Below are positions 17,964 to 26,442 of a stretch of 64,000 nt of DNA, in pieces. The stretch is from Streptomyces poonensis (lineage in GTDB: Bacteria > Actinomycetota > Actinomycetes > Streptomycetales > Streptomycetaceae). Both the position numbers and the translations under genes were made by a program. How positions within the stretch are numbered: the stretch's first letter is position 1; each line of letters opens with the position of its first letter. The notes beneath the pieces are model-generated. The model made no database searches. It saw nothing but the letters and a program-made list of their open reading frames with translations, and was not told the origin of the DNA. The DNA is taken from contig NZ_BMVW01000005.1 in the NCBI RefSeq assembly GCF_014650915.1, positions 362,554 through 426,553 of the forward strand, in the 5' to 3' direction.

Positions 17964-17982
17964 GACCGGCCCCCTCCCTTAT

Positions 17983-17997
17983 GTTCGAAATTTCAAC
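17983..17997. promoter_or_regulatory. Probable IclR operator upstream of the IclR-lactonase operon
   Basis: GTTCGAAATTTCAAC is an imperfect 15-base dyad of the spacing bound by IclR-family dimers. Its TTCGAA core also occurs upstream of the arabinose transporter operon. Confidence 0.5.
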
Positions 17998-18094
17998 AGA
18001 CGATCGGCATGACGAACACAGGCTAGTCAGACTTCACTCGCCCGGGCAATGGCCGGGAACCCTCACCCGGGAACCCTCACCTCCGGGTCGCGGC

Positions 18095-18247
18095 TCAGCG
18101 CTCCCCGCCTGCGGTCTCGTACGTGATCAGCGGGGTGTTCGGCTGGTCCGGAGCCGCCTCCAGCCGGGCGAGGACACCGAACGCGGCACCCACGGCGAGT
18201 GCGGCGGCGGCCGCGACGGTGAGCGCGGCGGCGAGCAGTCGGGACAT
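18095..18247 (-). CDS. DUF2613-type small membrane protein
   Basis: 50 residues from the ATG at 18247. One membrane helix (residues ~4-28, nearly all Ala/Leu/Val) is followed by APDQPNTPLITYE, the conserved part of the actinobacterial DUF2613 family. These short proteins commonly sit beside DUF3068 and envelope glycosyltransferase genes, as here on the opposite strand. Function is unknown; the context suggests cell-envelope assembly. Confidence 0.8.
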   Translation of the reverse strand: MSRLLAAALTVAAAAALAVGAAFGVLARLEAAPDQPNTPLITYETAGGER

Positions 18248-18506
18248 CGCAGGGTCAGCCTTTTTCCGTCGGGAAGCCGTCGAGCGGTCGTCGAGAGGCC
18301 GTCGAGAGGCCGCCGAAAGGCCGCCCCCACCCGGACCTCCGCGCTCACCAGACCCCTGACCCGGCCCAGTCTCGACACGCCATTGACACCCCGTCAAGGG
18401 TGCGCCTACGTTCCCGGCCCGTACCGCATGCGCTCTCGTCCCTCGGCGCCGACCCGGACGTCCCTTGTGCGCGCGTCGCGCCGCCCCACGTCACTGGAGT
18501 GCCCGG

Positions 18507-19454
18507 ATGCGCCGTCATGCCACACCCTTCTCGCTCGTGCTTCTCGGTCTCGGCACGTTCCTGCTCGTCCTCGCGCCGCTGCTCGCGTGGTACGTGACGC
18601 CGCGCGTCGCCGTGAACCCCGTCGACGTCGACACCACCGCCGTGTACACGGGCACCGGCAGCGTCTTCGACGCCGGGCGGCTGAGGACCGTGCCGGGCCG
18701 GCACATCACCGTCACCCAGCGGGTGCGCGGTGACGTCGCCGCGAGCGAGCGCAGCGGGCACGCCGCCGTCTGGGACGTCGTCACCACCGTCGACACCGAC
18801 GAGACGCTGCCCGCGGCCGACCCGCACGACGCCCTGGACCTCACCCCACACCGCTGGGTCAGCGACCGGCGGACCAACCGCCCCGTGCACTGCTGCGGCG
18901 AGCAGCCGTACATCGAGGGCGAGGCCTATCTGAAGTTCCCGTTCGACGTGCAGAGGCGGCCCTACCGCTGGTGGGACAACACCCTCGGGGCGCCGGTCGT
19001 GCTCCGGTACCAGGGCGTGGAGAAGGTCCGCGGGTACGAGGGTTACCGGTTCACCGGCAGCGTCCCCGCGACGCGGACCGGTAGCCGGCCGGTGCCGGGC
19101 AGGATCGTGGGCGCGCCGGACCGCCCGCAGGTCCTCGCCGAGGAGTGGTACGCCAACCACGGCATCGAACTGGTCGTCGACCGAACCACCGGAAGGGTGC
19201 TCCACGCGCAGACCGGCCCCCGCCGCACGCTGCGTGCGCCCGGTGCGCACCGGGACGCGGCGGTCCTGCTCGACAGCCGGAAACTGGCGTTCACACCCGC
19301 AACGCAAAGGGCCGCCGTCGCCCAGGCGCAGCGGGACGGCGAACGGCTGCGCCTGCTGGGGCGTACGGTGCCGTTCGGCGCCGCCGTGGCCGGATCCGCG
19401 CTGGCCGTGGCGGGTGCCGTTCTGGTGATACGCGGACGTCGGCGCCCCGGGTGA
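18507..19454 (+). CDS. DUF3068 (PorA-family) membrane protein
   Basis: 315 residues from the ATG at 18507, with GGAG upstream; a membrane helix at residues ~8-30 and a second at ~288-308 bracket a large extracytoplasmic domain. The domain contains WDVVTTVDTDETLP and the paired GEQPYIEGEAYLKFPFDVQ and RYQGVEKVRGYEGYRF blocks typical of DUF3068. In mycolate actinobacteria, relatives are linked to the envelope; in Streptomyces the role is undefined. It lies at the head of the glycan locus, 339 bases before the glycosyltransferase. Confidence 0.85.
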   Translation: MRRHATPFSLVLLGLGTFLLVLAPLLAWYVTPRVAVNPVDVDTTAVYTGTGSVFDAGRLRTVPGRHITVTQRVRGDVAASERSGHAAVWDVVTTVDTDETLPAADPHDALDLTPHRWVSDRRTNRPVHCCGEQPYIEGEAYLKFPFDVQRRPYRWWDNTLGAPVVLRYQGVEKVRGYEGYRFTGSVPATRTGSRPVPGRIVGAPDRPQVLAEEWYANHGIELVVDRTTGRVLHAQTGPRRTLRAPGAHRDAAVLLDSRKLAFTPATQRAAVAQAQRDGERLRLLGRTVPFGAAVAGSALAVAGAVLVIRGRRRPG

Positions 19455-19793
19455 TCCGGGCCCTTCGCAGCTTTGCTCACTATATGATGAGGCGTCACGT
19501 CCAAAAAGCCGGAATTCATCACATCGGTGAGTAGCGGCTTCCCGGCGCTGGGCGAAAACTGTCCACTCCGCCGAGCACAGCCGCCTCACCTCCGCAGAGC
19601 ACGACGAGCAGTCACCCCACGGACGACGAGTACTCCCCCACGCACGACAAGCAGTCACCCCCACGGACCGCCGAGGGTCCGGCCCGCTCCACCCCGCGTC
19701 ACCAGGCTCCGACCACTCCACCGATCCACCGATCCGCACCGCGCCCCTCCCCCCACGCTGGGTCCCGCCCCCCGAGACGAGTTGGAGCACTCA
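19455..19793 (+). other. 339-base intergenic leader of the glycan operon
   Basis: No gene seen. An AT-rich patch at about 19475-19490 (TTTGCTCACTATATGATGAG) is the best promoter candidate for the glycosyltransferase operon, with TATATGAT as possible -10 sequence. A three-unit minisatellite follows at 19601-19666. Confidence 0.4.
19601..19666. repeat. 21-23-bp tandem repeat, three imperfect copies
   Basis: Units begin ACGACGAG or ACGACAAG and end in CACCCCACGG-like sequence, lengths 22, 21 and 23. They lie in the leader of the glycosyltransferase gene. Confidence 0.7.
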
Positions 19794-20942
19794 ATGCCCC
19801 AGCACGTGCCGTTCTCGCTGCTCGAGGCGTTTCCACGCAGCGCGCAGCACCCGGCGCACCCCCCACAGCCGCGCCGCATCGTCTTCCTCGCCCGCCGGGA
19901 CCTCGGCAACCCGGCGGCAGGCGGATCCGAACTGCTGGTCGACCGGCTGGCCGGCGGGCTGTCCCGGCTCGGCCACCAGGTGACCCTGCTGTGCGGCGGC
20001 CCGGCGGCGTTCCGCGAGTACCGGGTCGTGTCGGCCGGCGGCGATCTGAGCCACTATCTGCGTGCCCGGCCCGCGTTCGCCCGCCAGGTCGGCACCTGCG
20101 ACCTGCTGGTCGAGGTGTGCAACGGCATGCCGTACCTGGCGCCCCTGTGGCACCGCGGACCGACGCTCTGTCTCGTCAACCACGTCCACACCGATCTGTG
20201 GCGGATGCGGTTCGGCGGGCCGCTCGCGCCCGCCGCGCGCGTCGGCCGAAGACTCGAGCACTGGGCGCTGGCGGGCGTGCAGCGCCGCAATCTGCTGGTC
20301 GCCGTCTCCCCGTCGACGGCACACGCGCTGCGGGCGATCGGCGTGGACCGCGAGCGGATCAGAGTGGTGCACAACGGGGTCGAGGAACCGGGCCCGCGGG
20401 CCGAGCGGTCGCCCGAGCCGCTGTTCGTGGCGGTGGGACGGCTCGTGGAGTACAAGCGGATCGATCTGCTGCTGCGGCTGTGGGAGCGCGTGCGGCCGGT
20501 GACGGGAGGGCAGCTGGTGATCGTGGGAGACGGCCCGGAGCGGGCCCGTCTGGAGCGGCTCGCGGGCCCGGACGCGACCTTCGCCGGCCATGTGCCCGAG
20601 ACGGAGAAACACCGGCTGCTGTGCGCCGCGTGGCTGCTGGTGCACCCCTCCGCGGTGGAGGGGTGGGGCCTGGTGGTCACCGAGGCCGCGGCGCGCGAGA
20701 CACCCACGGTCGGCTTCGACGTGCCCGGCCTCCGGGACTCCGTGGTGGACGGCGAGACGGGTGTGCTGACCCGGGGCGAGTCGTCGTTCGCCGCCGCCTG
20801 GTGCGCCCTCGCCCTGTCCGCCGAGCGCCGCGCCCTCATGGGCAAGGCGGCCCGGGAACGCGCCGCCGGCTACCGCTGGAACCACACGGTCCGCCAGTTC
20901 CGGGCGGTGGCGTCCGAGGCGGTGAGGAGCTGGTCGCCGTGA
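19794..20942 (+). CDS. GT4-family glycosyltransferase
   Basis: 382 residues from the ATG at 19794, with GGAG 6 bases before the start. It shows GT-B architecture: N-terminal acceptor domain with NPAAGGSELLVDRLAGGLSR, then VAVGRLVEYKRIDLLLRLWE and the E-x7-E motif in VEGWGLVVTEAAA near residues 288-296. It transfers a sugar from a nucleotide donor with retention, on the cytoplasmic side of the membrane. The stop overlaps the GTG of the methyltransferase (GTGA). The acceptor may be a lipid-linked glycan destined for the AftD-like enzyme; that is inference from the operon. Confidence 0.9.
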   Translation: MPQHVPFSLLEAFPRSAQHPAHPPQPRRIVFLARRDLGNPAAGGSELLVDRLAGGLSRLGHQVTLLCGGPAAFREYRVVSAGGDLSHYLRARPAFARQVGTCDLLVEVCNGMPYLAPLWHRGPTLCLVNHVHTDLWRMRFGGPLAPAARVGRRLEHWALAGVQRRNLLVAVSPSTAHALRAIGVDRERIRVVHNGVEEPGPRAERSPEPLFVAVGRLVEYKRIDLLLRLWERVRPVTGGQLVIVGDGPERARLERLAGPDATFAGHVPETEKHRLLCAAWLLVHPSAVEGWGLVVTEAAARETPTVGFDVPGLRDSVVDGETGVLTRGESSFAAAWCALALSAERRALMGKAARERAAGYRWNHTVRQFRAVASEAVRSWSP

Positions 20943-21994
20943 CGGCGCCCTCGGGGGCGGAACGGACGAACGGGCGGTGGCAACTCCGGGCCGCCGCGGG
21001 CTCCGGTCGGCGGCCCGCCGGTTGGCGATTGCCCGGTTGGCGGTCGCCCGGCCGGTGGTTGTCCGGCTGGTGGGTGTCCGGTTGGCGGGTGCCCGGCCGA
21101 CGGTTGCCCGGCCGCGCGCTGCCCGACCGGCAGCCGCCCGACTTGCGGCTGCCCGGCCGACAGCTGCCCGGCTGGCGGCTGCCCGACCGGCAGACACCCG
21201 GCTCCCAGACGCCCGACCAGCAGTCACCCCACCGTCGGCCACCCCACCGGCAGTCACCCCACCGCCGGCCGAAAGACCCCTCCCTGCGGCGCTCGGTCGT
21301 CCTCCTCCGCGCCTTCCTGCGCGAGCAGGACGACCCGGCGCGCTGCTACGCCGTGCTCGCCCGGGACGCCGCCGACCAGGTCGAGGCGTACGGCGGGCCG
21401 GTGCGGGGCCGTACGGTCGTGGATGTCGGCGGGGGCGGCGGGTACGTCACGGCGGAGCTCCGGCGGCGCGGAGCGTACGCGTACCTGTTCGAGCCGGATG
21501 TGCGGGAGCTCGGGGCGGAGCCGCCCGAGGGGGCCGTGCTCGCGGACGGGTATCTGCTGCCGCTGGCCGACGGCGTCGCGGACGTCTGCTTCTCCTCCAA
21601 CGTGCTGGAGCACGTCGCCGACCCGCAGATCCTCCTCAGCGAGCTGGTGCGGGTGACCCGGCCCGGCGGGCTGATCTATGTGTCGTTCACCAACTGGCTG
21701 TCCCCGTGGGGCGGTCACGAGTGGTCGCCCTGGCACTACCTGGGCGCCGAGCGGGCCCGCGCCCGCTACCGGCGCCGTACCGGCCGACCGGCCAAGCACA
21801 CCCTCGGCGAGAACCTCTTCGCCGTGCACATCGGACCCACCCTGCGGCAGGTGCGCGAGCGCGACGACGTCACGGTCGTGACGGCGCGCTCCCGCTACGC
21901 GCCGTTCCTCGCCCGGACCGTCGTGAAGGTGCCGGTCCTGCGCGAGTTCGCCACATGGAACCTCCTCCTCATTCTCCGGCGGTGTCCAGCATGA
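20939..21994 (+). CDS. SAM-dependent methyltransferase with an N-terminal pentapeptide-repeat extension
   Basis: 351 residues, GTG start overlapping the previous stop. Residues ~114-351 are a class I methyltransferase: VVDVGGGGGYV (SAM loop), FEPD, SSNVLEHV and LVRVTRPGGLIYVSF. Residues 24-113 are 18 consecutive pentads of the form x-x-x-P-G, rich in Trp, Arg, Leu and Pro, turning to Gln/His-rich near the end. I know no domain like this. The frame is fixed by the downstream methyltransferase, and no ATG lies between repeat and domain. The stop overlaps the start of the AftD-like gene. Possibly the repeat is recent expansion of a short linker. Confidence 0.82.
   Translation: MTAPSGAERTNGRWQLRAAAGSGRRPAGWRLPGWRSPGRWLSGWWVSGWRVPGRRLPGRALPDRQPPDLRLPGRQLPGWRLPDRQTPGSQTPDQQSPHRRPPHRQSPHRRPKDPSLRRSVVLLRAFLREQDDPARCYAVLARDAADQVEAYGGPVRGRTVVDVGGGGGYVTAELRRRGAYAYLFEPDVRELGAEPPEGAVLADGYLLPLADGVADVCFSSNVLEHVADPQILLSELVRVTRPGGLIYVSFTNWLSPWGGHEWSPWHYLGAERARARYRRRTGRPAKHTLGENLFAVHIGPTLRQVRERDDVTVVTARSRYAPFLARTVVKVPVLREFATWNLLLILRRCPA
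21008..21277 (+). repeat. 15-bp coding minisatellite, 18 units
   Basis: 270 bases divided exactly into 15-bp units, most resembling TGGCGGTTGCCCGGC and diverging along the array. All frames stay open because the unit length is a multiple of three. Confidence 0.88.
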
Positions 21995-24900
21995 CGAACA
22001 CGGTCCAGGCTCCCCCTCCCACGCCGGTCCGCCCCGCGGGGCCCGCCGCGCGCCCCGGCGAGGGCCCGCGGTCGCGTCGCTGGCTGCTGGGGTTCTGGGC
22101 CGTGGTGTTCGTCCTGTTCCTGGTCGTGTCGCCCGGGCGGATGACGTTCGAGACGAAGCTCGGCGTGGCGCTCGACCCGCTGCAGTTCCTGTCCGACCTG
22201 GAACAGCTGTGGCACGACCGGGGCGGCTTCGGCGGGATCGCGGACCAGTACATCGGCTACCTCTGGCCGATGCTGCCGTACTACGCGCTGTGCGACCTGC
22301 TGCATGTGCCGGTGTGGCTCGCGGAGCGGCTGTGGCTGTCGCTGGTGGTGACCGTCGCCTTCTGGGGGGCGCTCCGGCTGGCCGAGCGACTGGGAATCGG
22401 CAGTCCGGCCTCCCGGCTGCTCGGCGCGGTGGCGTACGCGCTGTGGCCGACGTTCACGATCGTGGTCGGCTCGACCTCGGCGGCCGTGCTGCCGGGCGCG
22501 TTCCTGCCGTGGGTGCTGCTGCCGCTGACGGACGAGCGGTACAGCGCGCGGGTCGCCGCCCTGCGCTCGGCGCTGATCATCCCCTTCATGGGCGGCGTCA
22601 ACGCGGCGTCCACCCTCGCGTCCCTGCTCCCGGTCGGCCTGTACCTGCTGTCCCGCCCGCGCGGCCCCCGCCGCCGCAAGCTGATCGCCTGGTGGGCGCC
22701 CGGGGTGATCCTCGCGACGGCGTGGTGGGTGATACCGCTGCTGCTGCTCGGCGCCTACGGCGAGAACTTCCTGCCGTACATCGAGACAGCGCAGACCACG
22801 ACGGCCACCATGTCGGCCACCGAGGTGCTCCGCGGCGCCGGGAACTGGGTGGCGTACCTCCACTTCGGCGAGGCGTGGCTGCCCGCGGGCTGGACCGTCG
22901 CCTCCTCGGTCATCGTGATCGTCTGTTCCTCGCTCGCCGCCGGACTCGGTCTCGCGGGGCTCGCCCGGCGGGACATGCCCGAGCGCCGGTGGCTGGTGCT
23001 CACGGTGCTGACCGTCGCGGTCGTCACCCTCGCCGGGTACGGGGGCGTGTTCGGGGGCCCGCTCCACGAGACGGTGCAGGGCCTGCTGGACGGCGCCCTG
23101 GCGCCCTTCCGGAACATCTACAAGTTCCAGACCGGACTGGCGCTCGCCCTGGTCCTGGGGCTCGCGCACCTGGTGGGCGTGGCCGGCCGGACGCCCAAGA
23201 CCGAGCGGACGCACAAGGCCGGGCGCGGGACCGCGCGCGGAACCCGGCGGGTACGCGGCCGGCGCTTCGCGCCGCTGGTGGCCGCGGTCCTGGTGCTGCC
23301 CGGGCTGCTGTGGCCGTACCTCAACGGGTCGATCCTCCAGCCCGGCTCCTTCCAGGAGCTGCCCCGGTACTGGCGGACGACGGCCGACTGGCTCGCGGAC
23401 CACTCGCCCGACTCCCGCGCCCTGGTCGTCCCCGCCGCCGCGCACGGCCTCTACACCTGGGGCTCCCCCATCGACCAGCCACTGGACGTGCTCGCGAAGT
23501 CCCGTTGGGCGCAGCGCGACTTCGTGCCCTTCGGCACGCCCGGCAACCGGCGCGCCATGGACGCGGTCGAGCAGGCGCTGCTGACGGGCGGTGAGGTCCC
23601 GGGCCTGGCCGACTACCTGAGCCGCGCGGGCCTCCACTACGTGGTCGTACGCAACGACCTGGACCCGGACCAGATCGGCGCCGTACCGACGACGACCGTG
23701 AAACGGACCCTGGAGCAGTCCGGGTACGAACGGGTGACGGGCTTCGGGCCGATGACGACCGGCGGGCGGATCGCGGAGGGCACCCCGTTGCAGGTCGAAG
23801 GGCTGTACCCGCGCCTGCGCGCCGTGGAGGTCTACCGGCCGCCCGAGGGCACGCCCCGCCCCGGCCGGGCCGGGCTGAAGCCGGTCGCGGACACGGCCGT
23901 CGTCTCCGGCGGCCCCGAGGCGCTGCTGCCGCTCGCCGCCGGTCCCGCGGTGCGCGGCCGGCCCACCGTGCTGACCGGCGACGCCCACCCCGGTCTCGGC
24001 GTCCCCGCCGTACAGGTGACCGGTGACGGGCTGCGCCGCGCGGACACCCGCTTCGGCCTGGTGAACGCCAACACCTCGTACACGTACACCCCGGCCGAGC
24101 GGAACCCCGAGGGCAGCCTCCAGGACCCCGGCAGGGAGCCGCGCCAGATCCTCCCCGTGTCGGGCATCGAGCACCAGACGGTCGCCGAACTGCGCGGCGC
24201 CCGCACGGTGACCGCGTCGACCAGCGGCAACTGGCTGTTCCACCTCCCCCAGTACGACCCGGTGAACGCCTTCGACGGCGACCCGGACACGGCGTGGGCG
24301 GAGGGCGCGCCGGGCTCGGCGGACGGGCAGTGGCTCCGGATCGGGTTCGACGGCCTCCAGGACGTCCCGGACACGTTCACGGTGACGCCGCTGCCGCAGG
24401 ACGGGGTGCGGTCGGCGCCGGTCCGGGTGCGGGTGGAGACCGCGCGCGGCGCCGTCACCAGCTTCCTGCGGACGGACGGCTCGACGCAGCGTGTCCGGGC
24501 CCGCGCCGGTACGACGGACTGGCTGAAGCTCACGATCGTGGAGTCGGAGGAGCGGCGGGCCGGGGTGGCCGGCGCGGGCTTCTCCGAGATCGCCATCCCG
24601 GGCGTACGGGTGACCCGCGTGCTGCGGCTGCCCACCGACGCCGCGCGCTCCGCCGCCCCCGGCGAGGTCGTCTCCCTGCACCGCGCCGCCGATCCCACCG
24701 GTTTCTCCCCGACGGGCACCGAGCCCGGACTGCACCGGCGCTTCACGGTCTCCGAGGCGGGCCGTTACCAGGTGCGGGCCACCGCCGTACCGGTGCCGGG
24801 CCCGGAACTCGACCGGCTGCTGTACGAGGTGGCGCCCGAGCGGCGCGCCGGGGTCACCGCGGCCGCGGACTCGACGGCGGCCCTCGGCCCGGGCCTCTCC

Positions 24901-26442
24901 CCCCGCAACCTCACCGACGGCGACCTGACGACGGCCTGGATCGCGGGCGACCGCCCCACGATCCACCTCGGCTGGTCCGGCCGGAAGAAGATCGACAGCA
25001 TCGTGCTCGCCCCGGCGGGCGGTCTGTCGGCCCGTGCGACGCGGGTGGAGATCAGCTCGCCGGACGGCGCCGCGGTCGCCGCCGTGGACGAGCACGGCTG
25101 GGCCCGCTTCCAGCGGATCACCACCGACCGGCTCGACATCACGATCACCGACACCGAACGACTCACCCTGCACAACCCGGTCGCGGGCGACGACCTCCAG
25201 CTCCCGGCCGGACTGGCGGAGGTGTACCTCCCGGCACTCACCGAGGGCCAGCGGACCCCGTGGCCGCCGGGGGACCGCGCGTTCTCCCTCCCCTGCGGGC
25301 GCGGCCCGGTGCTCACGATCGACGGCGACCCGTACGAGACGGGCGCGCGGGGCACCGTACGGGACCTGGCCGAGCGGCGCGGCGTCGAGGTGACGCTCTG
25401 CCGGGGCGGCCGGCAGGACGCCGAGGTGCAGTTGGAGGGGAGCGCGCACCGGGTGGAGTCCGCGGACGCCGGCCCGCTCGCGGTGACGGACGTGACACTC
25501 ACGCGCGGCGACGTGACGGAGGCCTCGGCCACCGGTGCCGGTGCCGGTCCCGGTGCCGCTGCCGATGACCGGGAGCTGCGGATACGGGACTGGCTCGGTG
25601 ACCGCCGTGAGGTGACGGTCGGCCCGGGGGTGGCCTCGTACCTGACGACGTACGAGAACGTGAACAACGGCTGGAAGGCCACCCTGGACGGCCGCGAGCT
25701 CACTCCGCTGCGGCTCGACGGCTGGCAACAGGGCTGGTACGTCCCGGGCGGCACGGGCGGCACGGTCGAGCTGTCGTACGAACCGGCCACCGTGTACGAG
25801 GCCGGGCTGCTCGGCAGCGCCGTCGGGCTGGCCGCGCTGATCGGCGCGGTGCTCTGGCGGCGCCGTTCGCCCAACCCCGACGCGCCGCAGCCCGTGCCGC
25901 CGGAACCCGGTGTCCGGCTGGGCACGGTGGCGCTGACGCTCGCCGGAGTCATGATCGCCGGGCTGCTCGGGCTGGTGGTGCCGGTGCTGGCGCTGCTGGC
26001 GTGGAGGCGGCACGCGCTGCTGGTGCCGCTCGCCTTCCTGGCACTCGCCGGGGCGGGGGTCGCCGCCGCCACCGGGGCCGGTGAGCCCCCGGCCGCCGGG
26101 GAGGGCGCGTTCGGGCCGGTGGCTCAGGTGCTGGCGGTGCTCGGGCTGTTCGCGGGGCTGGTGAGCGTCGGGAGGCGGGCGCGGCCGGCGGCCGAGGGGC
26201 CTCCGGCCGACGGGGCCTCCGGTGACGGGGCCTCCGGCACCGGCACCGGCACCGGCACCGGTCCAGATGATGCCGGTTCGACGCTGCCCTACGGGATACC
26301 GCCTGTACCGCCCGCAGGGCCCGCCCCACCGCCCGGCTCGGAGGCATCGACGGAGCAGCTGCCGCCGCCGCGGCCGCAGCGGCCGGAGAAGGGTGACGGC
26401 CCGGAGAAGGGCGACAGCCCGGAGAAGGGTGAAGGCGCATGA
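21991..26442 (+). CDS. AftD-like alpha-(1->3)-arabinofuranosyltransferase, giant membrane protein
   Basis: 1483 residues from the ATG at 21991, overlapping the methyltransferase stop. The N-terminal ~430 residues are a multi-helix GT-C domain with MTFETKLGVALDPLQFL near the start and an acidic loop, as in mycobacterial AftD (DUF3367 family). A long extracytoplasmic part follows, with at least two discoidin-like blocks (NAFDGDPDTAWAEG; NLTDGDLTTAWIAG) that resemble carbohydrate-binding modules. Four C-terminal helices and a Lys/Glu repeat tail end the protein. It should add arabinofuranose from a lipid-linked donor to an extracellular glycan. Streptomyces lack mycolyl-arabinogalactan, so the acceptor is not obvious. 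Confidence 0.88.
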   Translation: MTNTVQAPPPTPVRPAGPAARPGEGPRSRRWLLGFWAVVFVLFLVVSPGRMTFETKLGVALDPLQFLSDLEQLWHDRGGFGGIADQYIGYLWPMLPYYALCDLLHVPVWLAERLWLSLVVTVAFWGALRLAERLGIGSPASRLLGAVAYALWPTFTIVVGSTSAAVLPGAFLPWVLLPLTDERYSARVAALRSALIIPFMGGVNAASTLASLLPVGLYLLSRPRGPRRRKLIAWWAPGVILATAWWVIPLLLLGAYGENFLPYIETAQTTTATMSATEVLRGAGNWVAYLHFGEAWLPAGWTVASSVIVIVCSSLAAGLGLAGLARRDMPERRWLVLTVLTVAVVTLAGYGGVFGGPLHETVQGLLDGALAPFRNIYKFQTGLALALVLGLAHLVGVAGRTPKTERTHKAGRGTARGTRRVRGRRFAPLVAAVLVLPGLLWPYLNGSILQPGSFQELPRYWRTTADWLADHSPDSRALVVPAAAHGLYTWGSPIDQPLDVLAKSRWAQRDFVPFGTPGNRRAMDAVEQALLTGGEVPGLADYLSRAGLHYVVVRNDLDPDQIGAVPTTTVKRTLEQSGYERVTGFGPMTTGGRIAEGTPLQVEGLYPRLRAVEVYRPPEGTPRPGRAGLKPVADTAVVSGGPEALLPLAAGPAVRGRPTVLTGDAHPGLGVPAVQVTGDGLRRADTRFGLVNANTSYTYTPAERNPEGSLQDPGREPRQILPVSGIEHQTVAELRGARTVTASTSGNWLFHLPQYDPVNAFDGDPDTAWAEGAPGSADGQWLRIGFDGLQDVPDTFTVTPLPQDGVRSAPVRVRVETARGAVTSFLRTDGSTQRVRARAGTTDWLKLTIVESEERRAGVAGAGFSEIAIPGVRVTRVLRLPTDAARSAAPGEVVSLHRAADPTGFSPTGTEPGLHRRFTVSEAGRYQVRATAVPVPGPELDRLLYEVAPERRAGVTAAADSTAALGPGLSPRNLTDGDLTTAWIAGDRPTIHLGWSGRKKIDSIVLAPAGGLSARATRVEISSPDGAAVAAVDEHGWARFQRITTDRLDITITDTERLTLHNPVAGDDLQLPAGLAEVYLPALTEGQRTPWPPGDRAFSLPCGRGPVLTIDGDPYETGARGTVRDLAERRGVEVTLCRGGRQDAEVQLEGSAHRVESADAGPLAVTDVTLTRGDVTEASATGAGAGPGAAADDRELRIRDWLGDRREVTVGPGVASYLTTYENVNNGWKATLDGRELTPLRLDGWQQGWYVPGGTGGTVELSYEPATVYEAGLLGSAVGLAALIGAVLWRRRSPNPDAPQPVPPEPGVRLGTVALTLAGVMIAGLLGLVVPVLALLAWRRHALLVPLAFLALAGAGVAAATGAGEPPAAGEGAFGPVAQVLAVLGLFAGLVSVGRRARPAAEGPPADGASGDGASGTGTGTGTGPDDAGSTLPYGIPPVPPAGPAPPPGSEASTEQLPPPRPQRPEKGDGPEKGDSPEKGEGA
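26383..26436 (+). repeat. 18-bp tandem repeat at the AftD-like C-terminus, three copies
   Basis: Three 18-bp units encode PEKGDG, PEKGDS and PEKGEG just before the stop codon. Six-base Gly-Thr repeats (GGCACC units) lie a little upstream at about 26235-26260. Confidence 0.9.
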
